Positions 31,276 through 44,169 of a stretch of 64,000 nt of DNA are shown one piece after another. The position numbers were made by a program, and so were the translations under genes. Source of the stretch: Ceratotherium simum simum (Eukaryota; Chordata; Mammalia; Perissodactyla; Rhinocerotidae); contig NW_004454166.1 of the NCBI RefSeq assembly GCF_000283155.1, forward strand, positions 10,095,170 through 10,159,169, written 5' to 3'. A model generated the notes under the pieces. That model was not told the DNA's origin. It worked only from the letters and a program-made list of their open reading frames with translations, and did not search any database. Within the stretch, counting starts at the first letter, position 1; every line of letters starts with the position of its first letter.

Positions 31276-34200
31276 AAAGTTGTCAAGTTAGATTGTTGAC
31301 TTGAGACTTTTCTTATTTTTAATGTAAGGCTTTATAGCTATAATTTTCCCCCTTTGCATAGCTTTCATTGCATCCCATAAGTTTTGGTATGTTGTGTTTT
31401 TATTTTCATTTATCTCTAGGTATTTTCTAATTTCCCGTGTGAGTAAGTCTTTTATCCATTGGTTGTTTGAGTGTGTTGTTTAGTTTCCACAAATTTGTGA
31501 ATTTTCCAATTTTGCTTCTGTTATTGATTTCTAACTTCATCCTGTTGTGTTCAGAGAAGGTACATTGTATGATATCTTTCTTTTTAAATTTATTGAGACT
31601 TCGTTTGTGACCTAACATATGGTCTATCCCGGAAAATGTCCCATGTGCACTTGAGACGAATGTGTATGTGGTTGTTGTTGGGTAAAGTATTCTGTATATG
31701 TCTATTAGATCTAGTTGGCTTATTGTGTTGTTTAAGTCTTCTATTTCCTTGTTTATCTTCTGTTTGGTTGTTATATATATTATTGAGAGTAGGGTATTGT
31801 AGTCTCCAACTATTATAGAGGAACTGTCTATTTCTGCCTTCAATTTTGTCAGTTTTTGCTTCATATATTTTGATGGCCTGTTATTAGGTATGTAAGTGTT
31901 TATTATTGTTGTATCTTCTTGCTGCATTGAATAGTTTATTAATGTATCATGTCCTTCTTTGTCTCTTATTATTTTTCTAATTTAAAGTCTATTTTGTCTG
32001 ATATTGCATAGCCATCCACGTACTCTTTTGGTTACTATTTGCATGGCATATCTTTTTCCATCCTTTCACTTTCAATCTATTTGTGTCTTTGGATCTAAAG
32101 TGAGTCTATTGTAGACAGCATATGGTTGGATCTTTTTAAAAATCTATTCTGCCGATCTCTGTCTTTTGATTGGGTAGTTTAACCCATTTACGTTTAAAAT
32201 AATTACTGAGATGGATAAACTCACTTTTGTCATCTTTCTATTTGTTTTCCATATGCCATATAGCTTTTTTGTCCCTCATTTCCTGCCTTACTGTCTTCTT
32301 TTGAGTTTAGTTGGTCTTTTGTAGTGAAATGCTTAAATTCCTTTCTTATTTCCTTTTGTACATATTCTACAGCTATTTTCCTGCTGATTATCATGAGGAT
32401 TACATTTAACATCCTAAAGTTATCACACTCTAATTTGAACTTATACCGTCTTAACTTCAATAACATATGAAAGCTGCTCCTTTAACAGCTCTGTCCCCAT
32501 CCCTTTTGGTTGTTGATGTTACAAAATTACATCTTTATACATTGTGTGCCCCAAAACATGTACTAATAGTTTTTAAAAATGTATTAGTCTCTTAAATTCT
32601 GTAGAAAAAAAAATATGGAGTTACAAATCTTAGTTACACTAATACTAGCTTTTAGACTAATAATTGTTTTTTAAAAAAATATTAGTCTCTTAAATCATGT
32701 AGAAAACAAAATGTAGAGTTACAAACTATTGTAATAATAATATTAGCTTTTATAGTTGCACATTTAATGAGATATTTATTTCTTTATACAGCTTCAAGTT
32801 ATTATCTAGTGTTCTTTCACTTCACACCACAACTCCCTTGAGTATTTCTTTTAACGGGTTTAGTGGTAATGAACTCCCTCAACTTTTGTTTATCTGTGAA
32901 TGTTTTAATCTCTCCCTTGCTTTTGAAGGATGGTTTTGCTGGATGTAGGATTCTTGGTTGACAGGTGTTTTTTCTTTTAGCATTTTTAATATATTGGCCT
33001 ACATCTTTCTGGCCTCCAAAGTTTCTTGTGAGAAATATGCTGATAATATTATTATGTATCCCTTATAGGTGATGGCTCACTTCTCTCTTGCTGCTTTCAA
33101 GATTCTCTCTTTGTCTTTAGAAAGTTTGATTATAATGTGTCTTGGTGTGAGTCTCTTTGAGTTAATCTTGGAGTTCATTGAGCTTCTTGTATGTTTATAT
33201 TTATGTTTTTCACCAAATTTGGGAAGTTTTCATCCATTATTTCTTCATATATTTTCTCTGCCCCTTTCTCGCTCTCTTTGTCTTCTGGGACTCCCACAAT
33301 GCATGTGGTTTTCCACTAGATAGTGGTCCACAAGTGTCTTAGGTTCTGTTCACTTTTCTCCAATCTTTTATTTCCATTCCTCTGACTCAATAATTTCCAT
33401 CGTCCTAGCTTCAGTTTTCCTGATTCTTTCCTCTGCCTGCTCAAATTTGCCTTTGAATCCCTCTGGTGAATTTTTTATTTCAGTTATTGTACTTTTCCAC
33501 TCCAGAATTTCTATTTTGTTTCTTTTTAGGTTTTCCATCTCTTTATTGATATTTCTATTTTTTCACACATTGTTTTCTTGACTTTCTCCACATCTTCCTT
33601 TAGTTCTTTGAGCATCTTTAAGATAGTTGTTTTAAAGTCTTTATCTAGTGGATCTGCTATCAGGTCTTTTTCTGGGACAGTTTCTGTTTATTTTTTTCTT
33701 TGAATGGGCCATACCTTCCTGTTTCTTTCATGATTTTTGTTGACAACTGGACATTTTTATCTAATAACGTGGTATCTGCAAATCAGATTCTCCCACTTCC
33801 CTAGAGTTTGCTGTTTTTTTTACTGTTTTGTTTTTTTGTTTGTTGCTGGCTGTCTTTGTGCCAAGGATCAGCCTGAGGTATAAGCTTAAGGTCTTCTCAG
33901 GTCTATTCTCAGCCTGTGCCCTTTCCTGGGCATGCACAGTCACTTTCTAATTTCCCCCATAGATCTAGTTGCTTTTGAATGTCCTAGTCTTTAATGCCTG
34001 GCTTCAAAAGGGGAAAAAGAGGAAAATGAAGAGGGAAAAGACCACTGGCCCTTTAAATCCCCTGAAAGTCACTTCAGCCAGAGGAGGAGGGGCTTGCAAC
34101 AATGAGGGGTGGTGCAACAACAACGGCTTCCCTCTTCTTTGTCTGCACCTTTGCCATCATAAGAAGCAATCAGCCATCAAAGGACAGATCCCTGATATTT

Positions 34201-35569
34201 GGAGGACAGGGTCCTTTTTGCCAACTCTGGCTCCTGCAAGTTGAGTGCAGGTTGTTCTTAAAACATGTGCACAGCTGCCTGCCACAGGGGTTGGGGTGGG
34301 GGATGAGAAGCTGCTACTGTGCTAAGAGCTGAAATTGACCAAAATTAACCATAAAAATAAACAATCTGCAAATTATTGGAGTCCCAGAAGGAGAAGAGAA
34401 GTGGAAGGGGACAGAAAGTTTATTTAGATATAATGGCTGAGAAATTCCCAAATCCAGGGAGAAATTTAGATATCCAAGTTCATGAAGTTCCTAGGTCACT
34501 AAATGATCTCAACTAAAGTAATATTCTGCAAGACACATTATAATAAAACTGTCAAAAATCAAAGACAAAAAGAGAATCTTAAAAGCAGAAAGAGAAAAGA
34601 AGCTTGTAACTTAAAAGGGAACTCCTATAAGCCTATCAGTAGATTTCTCAGCAAAAACCTTGTAGGCCAGGAGAGAGTAGGATGATATATTCAAAGTCCT
34701 GGAAGAAAAAAACTGCCAACCAATAACTCTAACCGACAAAGTTGTCATTCAGAAATCAAGGAGATATAAACTCCTTCCCAGACAAACAAAGGCTGAGAGA
34801 ATTGATCACCACTAGACCTGCCTTGTAAGAAATGCTGAAAGGAGTTCTTCAAGCTGAAATGAAAAGACACTAATTAGTATCATGAAAACATACAACACAC
34901 TGGTAAAGGTAAATATATAGTCAAAATAAGAATGCTCTTATACTGTAATATGGTGGTGTGTTAACCACTTCACTCTCGTATAAAGGTTAAAGGACAAAAG
35001 TATTAAATAAGTGTAGCTACAATAATTTGTTATGAATACACAATATAAAAAGTGGTAAATTGTGACATCAAAAACATAAAGGGGGGGAAGTAAAATAGTA
35101 GAGTTTCTGTATGTGACTGAAGATAAGTTGTGTTCAGCATAAAACAGGCTGGTATATCTATAAAATGTTTTGTGTAACTCTCCTGGTAACCACAAGGCAA
35201 AACCTACACTGGATACACAAATGATAAAGAGAAGAGAATCAAAGCATACCAATATGGAAAATCGTCACTTCACAAAACAATGCAGTGAGAGAGGAAGAAA
35301 GGAATAAGGGAACTACAGAACAGCCAGAAAACAATGAGATGTCATTAGTAAGTCCTTACCTATCAACAATTATTCTAAATGTAAATGGATTAAGTTTTCC
35401 AGTGAAAAGTCATACAGTGCTTGGATGGACCAAAAAATGAGACCCAACTATATGCTTCCTACGAGAGAATCACTTAAGTTTTAGGGTACACATAGGTTGA
35501 AAGTGAAGAGATGGAAAAAGATATTCCATGTGCATGGAAACCAAAAGAGAGCAGGGGTAGCTCTACTTA

Positions 35570-36127
35570 CAGGCATACCTTGGAGATATTGCAAGTTTGG
35601 ATCCAGACCACCACAATAAAGCGAATATCGCAATAAAATGAGTCACAGGAATTTTTTCGTTTCCTGGTGCATATAAAAGTTATGTTTAGGGGCCGGCCCC
35701 GTGGCTTAGCGGTTAAGTGCGTGCGCTCCGCTACTGGTGGCCTGGGTTCGGATCCCAGGCACGCACCGACGCACTGCTTCTCTGGCCATCCTGAGGCTGC
35801 GTCCCACATACAGCAACTAGAAGGATGTGCAGCTATGACATACAACTATCTACTGGGGCTTTGGGGGAAAAATAAATAAATAAAAATTAAAAAAAAAAGT
35901 TATGTTTATACTATTTTGTAGTCTATTAAATGTGCAATAGCATTATGTCTAAAAAAACGATGTACATAATTAAAAATTCTTTATTGCTAAAAAATGTTCA
36001 TCATCATCTGAGCCATCAGTGCCAATAGACTTCCTGACTGCAGGTATGCCGCAGACCTTCAATTTGTAAAAAACTCAATATCTATGAAGTGCAATAAAGC
36101 AAAATGCAATAAAATGAGGTTTGCCTG
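35570..36127. mobile_element. Short internally deleted Tigger1 element
   Basis: It has CAGGCATACC at 35570 and the inverted end (GTTTGCCTG) at 36127, with TA on both sides (35568-35569 and 36128-36129). Without the ERE and one target copy it is about 340 bases, two ends of Tigger1 joined with no transposase. It would have depended on a transposase in trans. Deleting it restores a continuous L1 phrase 'CTACTTATATCAGAC'. Confidence 0.92.
35689..35894 (+). mobile_element. ERE SINE, short form, inside the Tigger
   Basis: The ERE head and tRNA-like part lead to the 'CAACTATCTACTGGGGCTTT' module and an A-rich AATAAATA tail, without the tail repeats of other copies. The perfect 14-bp TSD AAAAGTTATGTTTA lies at 35675-35688 and 35895-35908. 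It is the youngest layer at this site. Confidence 0.96.
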
Positions 36128-36737
36128 TATATCAGACAAAATAGACTTTAAGCCAAAAACAGTAAAAAGAGATAAATAAGGTCATTATATAATGATAAAG
36201 GGGTCAATTCATCAATAGGGTGTAACAATATATGCACCCAACATCGGAGCACCTAAATATATTAAGCAAATACTAACAGATCTGAAGGGAGAAATAAGCA
36301 ACAATACAATAATAGGGGACTTCAATCCTCCACTTTCAACAATGCATGGATCATACAGACAGAAAATCAATAAAGAAACAGCAGATATAGACCAAATTGA
36401 CCAACAGATATATACAGAATATTCTATCTAACAGTAGCAGAATACACATTCTTCTCAAGTGCACATGGAACATTCTGCAGGGTAGATCATATGTTAGGCC
36501 ACAAAAAAAGAATATACACAAATTCAAGAATATACAAAACATTGCTGAAAGAAATTAAAGGAGACCTAAATAAATGGAAAGATATCCCATGTTCATGCAT
36601 TAGGAGACTTAATATCGTTAAGATGGCAGTATGTCCTAAAGTGATCTACAGATTCACTGCAATCCCTATCAACATTCCAGTAATCTTTTTTGCAAAAACA
36701 GAAAGGCTGATCCTAAATTCATATGTAGGTTAGGTAT

Positions 36738-37090
36738 GAGCTCAACAACATGGATGTCTACTCACCATGGCCAGCCTGGCTACAGCCACTGCTGAGTGCC
36801 CAATCTGCCAGCAGTAGAGACCAACACTGAGCCCCAATATGGCACCAGTTTGAGTACACTTGACTGCTTCCATTGTGGGAGAGGCAGTACTTTGTTCTTA
36901 CTGGAATTGACGCTTTGGACATGGATTTTATTTCCCTGCATGCAATGCTTTTGCCAAAACTATCATCTTTGGGATTACAAAATGCCTTATATACCATCAT
37001 AGTCTCCTACATCATAGCATTGCTTCTGACCAAGGAACTCCCTTTACAGCGAATGAAGTGTGGGAATGGCCCATGCTCATGGTAATTCAC
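36738..37090 (+). mobile_element. ERVL-like retrovirus pol (integrase) remnant
   Basis: The order of phrases ('GCCAGCCTGGCTACAGCC', 'TTGTTCTTACTGGAATTGAC', 'CTTCTGACCAAGGAACTC') matches the integrase part of ERVL-type endogenous retroviruses, on the plus strand. Small deletions and frame changes break the protein repeatedly, and similarity is lost near 37090. No LTR was found beside it. It abuts the L1 remnant directly. This is an old, inactive copy. Confidence 0.65.
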
Positions 37091-39354
37091 TAATCTTACC
37101 ATGCTTCCCATGTTTCTCTCTTGTGTCTCATCTCTGCCCTCTGCTGGTTCAAGGGCTTAAGTTCTAAGCCTCTCCTAAGCATTGTAAGAAGACCACATAT
37201 TGGATAGGGTCCCTGGAACACCCCTAACAATGTTTTTAAACTGGGTTAACAGAAGTTCTATCTAGTTTTAGGAGTTCCTAATTACCCTAAAGAAGGCAAT
37301 TTCCACATCTCCTAGAATAGAAAATCTATTCTAGAAAAGTAAAGAAAGTCAGTAATATATTAGCATTCTTTTGGATCCTCTCATCTCTTCCCAGAGTGAC
37401 ACTGAGGTTACAGACTTACATTCTTCCTCACTGAGGTATGCCAGTCAAGCCATCTCTGGTTGAGCAGACTGAGAGAAACAGGCTCAGGGCTGTGCTTGTG
37501 TTCACTGCCTCATCTCCTTCCCATAAATCTAGCTTTTCCCATCTCTGAGCCCATAGGGTGCTATGCTTAATTAGATGGGACTGGCAGATAAGATGCTGGG
37601 ATCTCAGCTATGCATGGTAGAAAAAACCAGCAAGCTAGGACTGAGTACAGGGCTAGGGAGGTTAACTCATCAATGAGGAGTGTCCTCGTGGAGGATTCTC
37701 TAAAGTGAACTAGTGGATTGGGACCTGATCCACTTCTATTAGTTGGATAGGCCAACTGCAGTAACCAAAGTCCCCAGAATATATAATTGCTCAAATGCAT
37801 TCAAGTTTATTTTCACTTACATGAATAGTCCAAGACATTTCCAGTTGGTGGGAAACTATGCTCTGCACAGGCATTCAGGGATTCAGGCTGATAGGCTCTG
37901 CCATCTTTAGTACGTGGCTTTGAAGGTTGCCTTGAAATCAACACCCAGCCACCAGAAGGAGAAAGAGACACATACGAGGTCTTTATAGGCCAGACCTGGA
38001 ATATCACTTCTCACTTTCCCTTGGTAGAACTGAATCATATGGCCACATCTAACTGCAAGAGAGACTGGGCTACGAGCCCAAGAAGAAGGGGAAATGAATT
38101 GGGTGAGGAATAGCAATGTCTGACACAGCATCTATATCCAAGGGACAGTGATGTGGGTCTGGAGCAGGGCAGCAGGAGCTAAAGCCAAGATTTTGCTGGA
38201 ATTCAGACAAGAGCCAGCATTCTGTTTGAACCGTTCTGCCCAGTTTGGAGCAAGATGTTAGTCAGCTGCTGGTATGGAGATGGCTTTGGCTGTGGGAGTG
38301 TTATGGCTGCTCGTGTTCAGACCCTGCGAAAAGGGGGCTCCAAGAATCAAGTAGGATGGGATTCTGGGACCTGAGCCAAGAACTAAGATTCAAGTGCAGG
38401 TTCTAGTTGTGACATTGAAGGCCAGTAATATGGACAGAGATTTGGGAGAAGGCTTACATGTGAGGGCTTTGTCTTGGAGATTCTTTGCCTGTGACAGCAA
38501 GACTTCATTCCAGGTCCCCCATGCTGGTGGGCCTGGGACTGTTTGGGCCAGGCTTGACTCTGAGTTAGTTTGGGATGGTCCTCCTCCTGAAATTTTCTTT
38601 AGAACTGTCTTTTCCAGAAGGGCATTCACCGGTGCCCTTCAAAGAGCTTAATCTCCTCAGAAGAGAGGTGTGCTTGTACCTGTGGCCTCCTCAAGCAGCC
38701 ATGCTCACTCTCCCCAGCTTTTAGGAATTTATGCTAAAATAACACTGGGACACAGGTCACAAATTTCTGATGTCCTGTGGTCTCATAGGACACATTCTGT
38801 CTCACAGGTTAGTCATGTAACCTAGGGGCTAAAAAACTACAAGATTCTACATAACCGGTAGATTCTACGTAGAGAGCTGGACCATGAATTGCTTGCTTTG
38901 TTTGCTTTCCTCTTTGGAGGTGGCCAAAAAACCTTAACAATTGTTTAAGGCTTTCTGAAAATTGTCTTTTAAGGATGATACTGCATGTACTGTCTAGAGA
39001 GGTTGTTGGAACAGATGTTGTGAGAGGCTCTTACACTCTAAAATGCTGAGAATGCCCATGTATCCCCCAGGCGTTATCGCAGAAAATCCTCAAACACATT
39101 CATGGCACTACAGGGCATTGCCTTCCACTTGACCCTTCCGTTCTCCTGATTGTTCAATGCACAAGGGTTATTAAGAAGCTGAAAGATGGTTATTATACTC
39201 CACCGTGGTTGCCAGCTATGTGCTGGCAGATTTTTGAAAACAGATTCAGGAAACCACTGCGAGTTAATGACATAATAGGATGTGGAAGATTCTGGTCTTG
39301 GAGTAAGCTAGCCTATTTCATAGAACAAAGTATGGGATGGTAACAGAGGCAATA
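37091..39354. other. Unassigned DNA, partly repeat-like
   Basis: No gene. The block 37560-38140 has the composition and terminal-exonless look of an old LTR or retrovirus-derived repeat, but I cannot name the family or find its ends. The rest appears unique. Confidence 0.4.
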
Positions 39355-39590
39355 TTTTATAGTATTTGAGCATAGACTCTGTAATAGATCTGCCATTTAA
39401 TGGCAACTTGACCTTGGGCTAATTTTAACTACTTCAGTGCCTCAGTTTCCTCATCTGAGAAATAGGGTTAGAATAGTACTCACTTCCATGGGGTTATTGA
39501 TAGAACTAAATGAGACACTGTATGGAAAGTGCTTAGCACAATGCCTGGCATGTAGTAGGCCCTCAAAAAATGTTACCTACTATTATACAC
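39355..39590 (+). repeat. MIR SINE
   Basis: 'CTTGACCTTGGGCTAATTTT', 'GTGCCTCAGTTTCCTCATCT' and the 3' 'GTGCTTAGCACAATGCCTGG' are in MIR order in sense, ending 'GTAGGCCCTCAAAAAATGTT'. Confidence 0.88.
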
Positions 39591-39809
39591 TAAGGTTTTT
39601 CAAAAACCTCTCATCTGCATAAAAAATGGGAGATTAATCAGCAACCAAATTCAAACACTTGTTTTTAGTGGTTAGAACTGAATCCTTGAAATTCTGCTGG
39701 TAAAAGGGAGCATTTTTGATCACCTCCACCTGAATCAGCCCTTTCAGTTACCCACCCAGAGAAAATCTCAGATCAAGCGGGGAAAAGAGCCCAAACAAAA
39801 ATCTAGAGC

Positions 39810-39998
39810 AGAGTTTTTCATAGTGTGGGCTCCAGGTCAGTCACATCAGCGTCACAGGGAACTTGATAGAAATACAAATTCTTGGGCTGGGTACCCCAGA
39901 CCTGCTAAATCTGAAACTCTGGGGGTGGAGCCTAACAAGCTGTGTCTTAACAAGCCCTGTTGGTGATTCTTGAACTCAGATTTGAGGACCTCTGGCAT
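39810..39998 (-). mobile_element. MER5A-type nonautonomous DNA transposon
   Basis: 'GAAACTCTGGGGGTGGAG' and 'CAAATTCTTGGGCTGGGTAC' flank the centre, with degraded inverted ends resembling 'TTCTCAAAGTGTG' and 'TTTGAGGACC'. This is a hAT (Charlie-related) remnant in antisense orientation relative to the copy at 51.3 kb. Confidence 0.8.
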
Positions 39999-40359
39999 AG
40001 AGCCTCCAGAGATAAATCTGTTGATAAAAAGCAGCCTACAGTCATCACAGAGAACTCGTGGAAGTTAATGAGCCCAGACATACATTTCCAGCTGTCTTCT
40101 GTAATCTCCACTGGAGCCCTCCATGCCCCCTACTCTGCCTCCTCCTGTGGCATCTTGGTTAATAGTCGCACTCTCCATCGAGTTGCCCACTCTTCTAGAT
40201 TCTTCTACTCTCTCATTTTTCATCCAACCAGGCCCTGAGAACCTGTTGATTTCCCTTCCTGAACGCCTATATCTGTCTGCTTCTCTCCCACTGCCTCTGC
40301 CTTCGTTCAGGCCCCGGCTACCTCTCATTGGATGGAGGATGATAGCACCACATTTTTGT

Positions 40360-40965
40360 TGTTTCTGACCTTTATTTCTTTAGTTTCCGCACTCTTCTCT
40401 CCACACTGCCGCAGAGTGACTTTACTAAAACACAGATGGATCCGTTGTTTTGTTGCTTAAAAATCTTCAAATGCTATAGACCAATTCCTTACTGTGATAT
40501 TCCAGGCTCTTCACAACCTAGCCAGAGATTCTGTTTCCAGCCCCCCCTTCCTCCGGCCCCTTTCTCTCCTGCTGTATACTCCTGCCACTCGACCTTGGAT
40601 TCTGTCCGTTCCAAGCTCTCTCATACCTCCTTGCTCTGCATATGTATTTGTTCCCTGCCTTGCATGTTCTTCTTCAGTTTCTGCTTATTGAGGTTCTATT
40701 TAACAGCTCGGATCCAACATCACTGACTCGGGGAGCCTGCCTTGACTTTTCTAAGGAGATTTAGAATTTCTCTTTGTGGTTCTCCAGCCATACTCCATTT
40801 TTAAAGGCGTTTACTACTCATATTGATGGTTTTCCTACTGGGCTGCAAGCTTCTTACAGGCCAAAAAATTTATTGCCTTATTTGTCTTTGCACCTCCAGC
40901 ACCCAGTCCAGTGCTTAGCACTCATTAATTCGTTGCTTAATAACTGTTTGCCGAAGGAATGAAGA
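40360..40965 (+). repeat. L2 LINE, 3' part
   Basis: 'CTCCACACTGCCGCAGAGTG', 'AATCTTCAAATGCTATAGACC', the pyrimidine-rich middle and the 3' phrase 'CTCCAGCACCCAGTCCAGTG' with a 'AATAACTGTTTGCCGAAGGA' tail follow L2 order. About 600 bases are preserved, strongly diverged. Open frames here derive from decayed L2. Confidence 0.78.
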
Positions 40966-43900
40966 ATGAGACTAAGTGCGTTGTTACAAGAGGATTTTTG
41001 TAAAGGAACAAAACCTCAGCTGCCCAGGCATAGAATACTGCCTTTGAGAGAGTATTTATGTTCGGGATCACGGCAGCCGTGGAAGAGGCATCCGTCTCTC
41101 AGGGGAAACCACAGCAGAGTTTGGGCAGGTGAAAAGTAATTATCCAAGCTGGCCCTGGGCCAAGGATTCTCAGCGCTGCGGCGAGGCCAGGGCTAAACAC
41201 AAACGGGTACGACCTTCATCTCGCATCCCTTCTGAAGAACTGCTCCTCCAGCAGCCGGGAGCCCCCTAACAGCTTGTGGGGGCTTGGGGTCAGCCTCACT
41301 GACAGGGAAGGGGCAGCTGAGCCCCATGACCCGGCTGAGCTGGCTGCTTGGCCCTTGGCCGCCTTTGGTCTGAACACACAGCCTGGTGTGGGAACGGAAG
41401 CTGAGCTGTGATCTTTCTTTCATTCTTTTCCGCCACCCTGCTGCATTCCTTCCAGCTGAAGTTAGAAACATGCACTTGCCTTTGAGGACACAAGACCCCA
41501 GCGTGTAACAATAACGTGACCTCAAGTTCCTGGCAGCCAACTCTCTCACCTTGTATACGTGTGTGTCTACGTTTATTTCTAAAACCAATAAATCTCCCTA
41601 CCCAAATGACTAGGCAACATATGCACAAATGCACAAAATTGAAAAGCCTTTTTGCAGATGACCTTAAATCCTTTCTGGAAGAAGGTGCAGGTTACACAAA
41701 AGTGGCTGAGCTGGGATTTAAGCTCACACCGTCTGACTCCGGGGTCTGAGCTCTGAGACCCTCTGATTTTGGGGCAGGTTGGGATCCACCTGGGAGGGGT
41801 GCGGGTAGCAGTGGCCAACAGACACAGCCAGGACTCCTGGGCCCCTGGTTTTAATATAACTAAAACCGTAGAGCCTTGGAGCTTCCACAAGTAAACGACC
41901 TTGGAGGTGGCCACGGGAGACGGGGGAAGAATGCAGAGTAAGAACGAGGCACGTCCTTTACACAAAGCAATCTCGCATTTAGTCAGTACTGCGCCTCTCA
42001 ACCATTCTCCAGACAAGATTTTATGCCCAAAGCAGTGACTTTCCCCTAAACAGCAATATTCCTGTATGTTCTACTTTTCATTTCCTCGATTCTCCCTCCA
42101 AAGGTCTCCAAGCAATTTACAAACTGTAGGTTGTGTTTGCAATTCGGACCCTTAAAGTTTATCTATCTTTCTCTCCCCTCTCACTTTTCCTTTGTCTTTT
42201 ATGACTGTGATTGAAAAAGAGGAAGAGTTGGGAGACGAAAGCTCATGAATGTATATGAAGCCATTACATCTGCTGGGGGAGATGCGTGCGCAGGCTCTCT
42301 TTTTTAAAAGGTTGTCTCTGCATCACCAGAACTGCTTTGGAGCTTTTTCCTCCAATTACAGAAATTCATTATTTACTCTTTTACCGCATCTATTTACAAG
42401 TCCACATAGACCCTCCGTGCGGCCCAGTTCGGGCCTCAGAGCTCGGGTAACGAAGCCTGGCTCACTCTGCTTTGATATATCTCACCGCTACTGCTGCTCG
42501 GGGGATGGAGAGTGTGTCCACCTCCTTTTTGGAAGGTCAGCCTGACGAGGACAAAGGATTTTAAATTGTGCTCTGTGGAATCCTGGAATCCTGAGTAGGC
42601 TGCCAAGGGTTCTAGGAAATAACAGTAATAAAATCAGCCGTGGACATTCTTTTATTTTTCGAGGGACTATGATTTTGGTTTGGTTGTTAAACTTTTTCTG
42701 GGGTTAAAATATATATCTAGTGCAAGCAGGCTGCACTCTCTGAAGTTTAAGAGTTAACCACAGGTGTGGATCGAGTGTGTATGGAGCCAGGTGAGAGTGG
42801 TCCCTGGGGACATTCTTGGTCTCAAATAGTCGTCTGTTTGAAGAGGATGTCAGCTCCAAGAGGAACAGTACCTGGCAATAGTAGGTACTCGATAAACATT
42901 TGTTGAGTGAATGAATGAATTTTCTGGCTGCTCTGCTCTGATGGCTCTACTTGCAGGCTTCATTTTGCTCTAGACCTTGTGTCCATTTCGACCAAGGGAG
43001 GAATTTTATCAGCAGCTTTGCTGTATGTGCCTCACGTGCTTAGTGTCAGGACCCTCAGCCTGATTGGGACCGGGTGATCCCATCATCACCCATTGGCTGA
43101 TCCCATCATTGCCCCCCAAGTCTTTTTGGCTGTACAAGACTTGCTCCTAGGGTAGTTCCTGGGTGCTTGGCTCACTTTTGGTCCTAGCTCTTCCCTCTCC
43201 CCTCCGGTGATGGTTCAGGTGGTAATTCTGGTCCCGCTCTTTACTCCCCCTGATTCAAGGGCAGGAGCTCTGAGGTCCTGTTACACTTGAGTGTTTCTCC
43301 AGATAAATGCCTATTCTCCTAATTCCAGAGTCTTGGCCACCAGCTGAGATGACCAGGTTCCTGGAACTGAAAGCTTCATAGCCTGGCTGCTCCCTGCAAT
43401 GTGCTTCTCTAGCTAGCCAGAACTTCCTCTCAGAGAGCTGAGCACCCGAGTATGGGGGCGAGGCTGTCAGGGTTTGACTCCGTTTCTCTTCTAGAGTGAC
43501 CCATAATGCTCCAGTCCCCCAACCTCCAAACTCCCCAGAAAGATCAATGTTCTCAAACTAGAGTTTAGAGGGAAGGGAGGTCTCTAACCCCCACCCAGTG
43601 GTCACAGGTAAGTTAACAATCACAGTACAAGTGCCTCAATTAGCAAACACTTATGACTCCTTGGGAGAATATTGGGGCCCCTCACGTGTTTGCTCCCTGA
43701 GGTTGCATTTGTAACAAATAGATAAAATTATTCCCCAGAAACTTTATTACAATTACTTTGGGGAAAAGCACTCAGAGTGAGAGAACCTTGCTTCTTAGAA
43801 GACTTGGCCCACTTCCCTGTGTAGGGAGCGAGGGGAGTCTCTGGCCATCCTAGCGGCTCAGTGACTCAGTGGCTCATCCTGGCAGTGACTTCTGGGGATA

Positions 43901-44169
43901 ATCTGAGGGGAATGGCCCACAAGGAAGGAAAAGGAAAGAACCTACATGGACAAGCGCCTGGGGAAGTTCAGGGAGAGACATGGAAGTGAAGGTTTTAGAG
44001 GAAGCAGTTGCTGGAATCTAAGAATCACAGAGGGTGGAAAGGAAATTTCAGAAGTTTTGCTTGGATTGTGATTGCAAGCTTCTTCAGTGGTTTTTAAGAG
44101 CACGATAAAAGGTTTGAATTATTTTTGGCTGCTGGATTAGTTTACTTGAATGAGACACTAAGCTGGAAT
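40966..44169. other. Mostly unique DNA, repeat-poor
   Basis: No gene recognised. An L2/MIR-type 3' tail ('GTAGGTACTCGATAAACA', then TGAATGAATGAA) lies at about 42868-42920. The interval 42000-42450 is AT/CT-rich and free of repeats, and could hold conserved noncoding sequence; this needs comparison with other mammals. ORFs at 41193-41634 (minus) have no known similarity. Confidence 0.45.

Larger units (their letters stand above)
26806..34335 (-). mobile_element. Second near-full-length L1 (older), with four later intrusions
   Basis: Oligo-T at about 26810-26829 marks its 3' end. Antisense 3'UTR, ORF2 C-terminus (27720-28000), reverse transcriptase (29060-29740), endonuclease (31427-31927), ORF1 and 5'UTR (to about 34335) follow in order. 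Removing the ERE (26878-27174), an expanded microsatellite (29128-29295), a solo LTR (30088-30586) and a tRNA-Glu SINE (30878-31275) leaves about 6.1 kb. The FADD box is kept, but many stops make it dead. The upstream boundary is uncertain by about 50 bases. Confidence 0.85.
34336..36737 (+). mobile_element. Old L1, plus strand, internally deleted
   Basis: ORF1-side sequence (34340-34900) is followed by the intergenic region, ORF2 endonuclease (about 35350-36540) and, without a gap, sequence from the far end of the reverse-transcriptase region (36541-36735). Most of the reverse transcriptase is therefore missing. The endonuclease part is split by a short Tigger element at 35570-36127. Frames are broken. 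It lies head to head with the minus-strand L1 to its left. Confidence 0.8.

Noticed and set aside
41193..42016. Minus-strand ORFs of 112-145 codons in repeat-poor DNA
   Set aside because: They overlap each other in different frames and show no domain, signal peptide or splice context; a search could reopen this.
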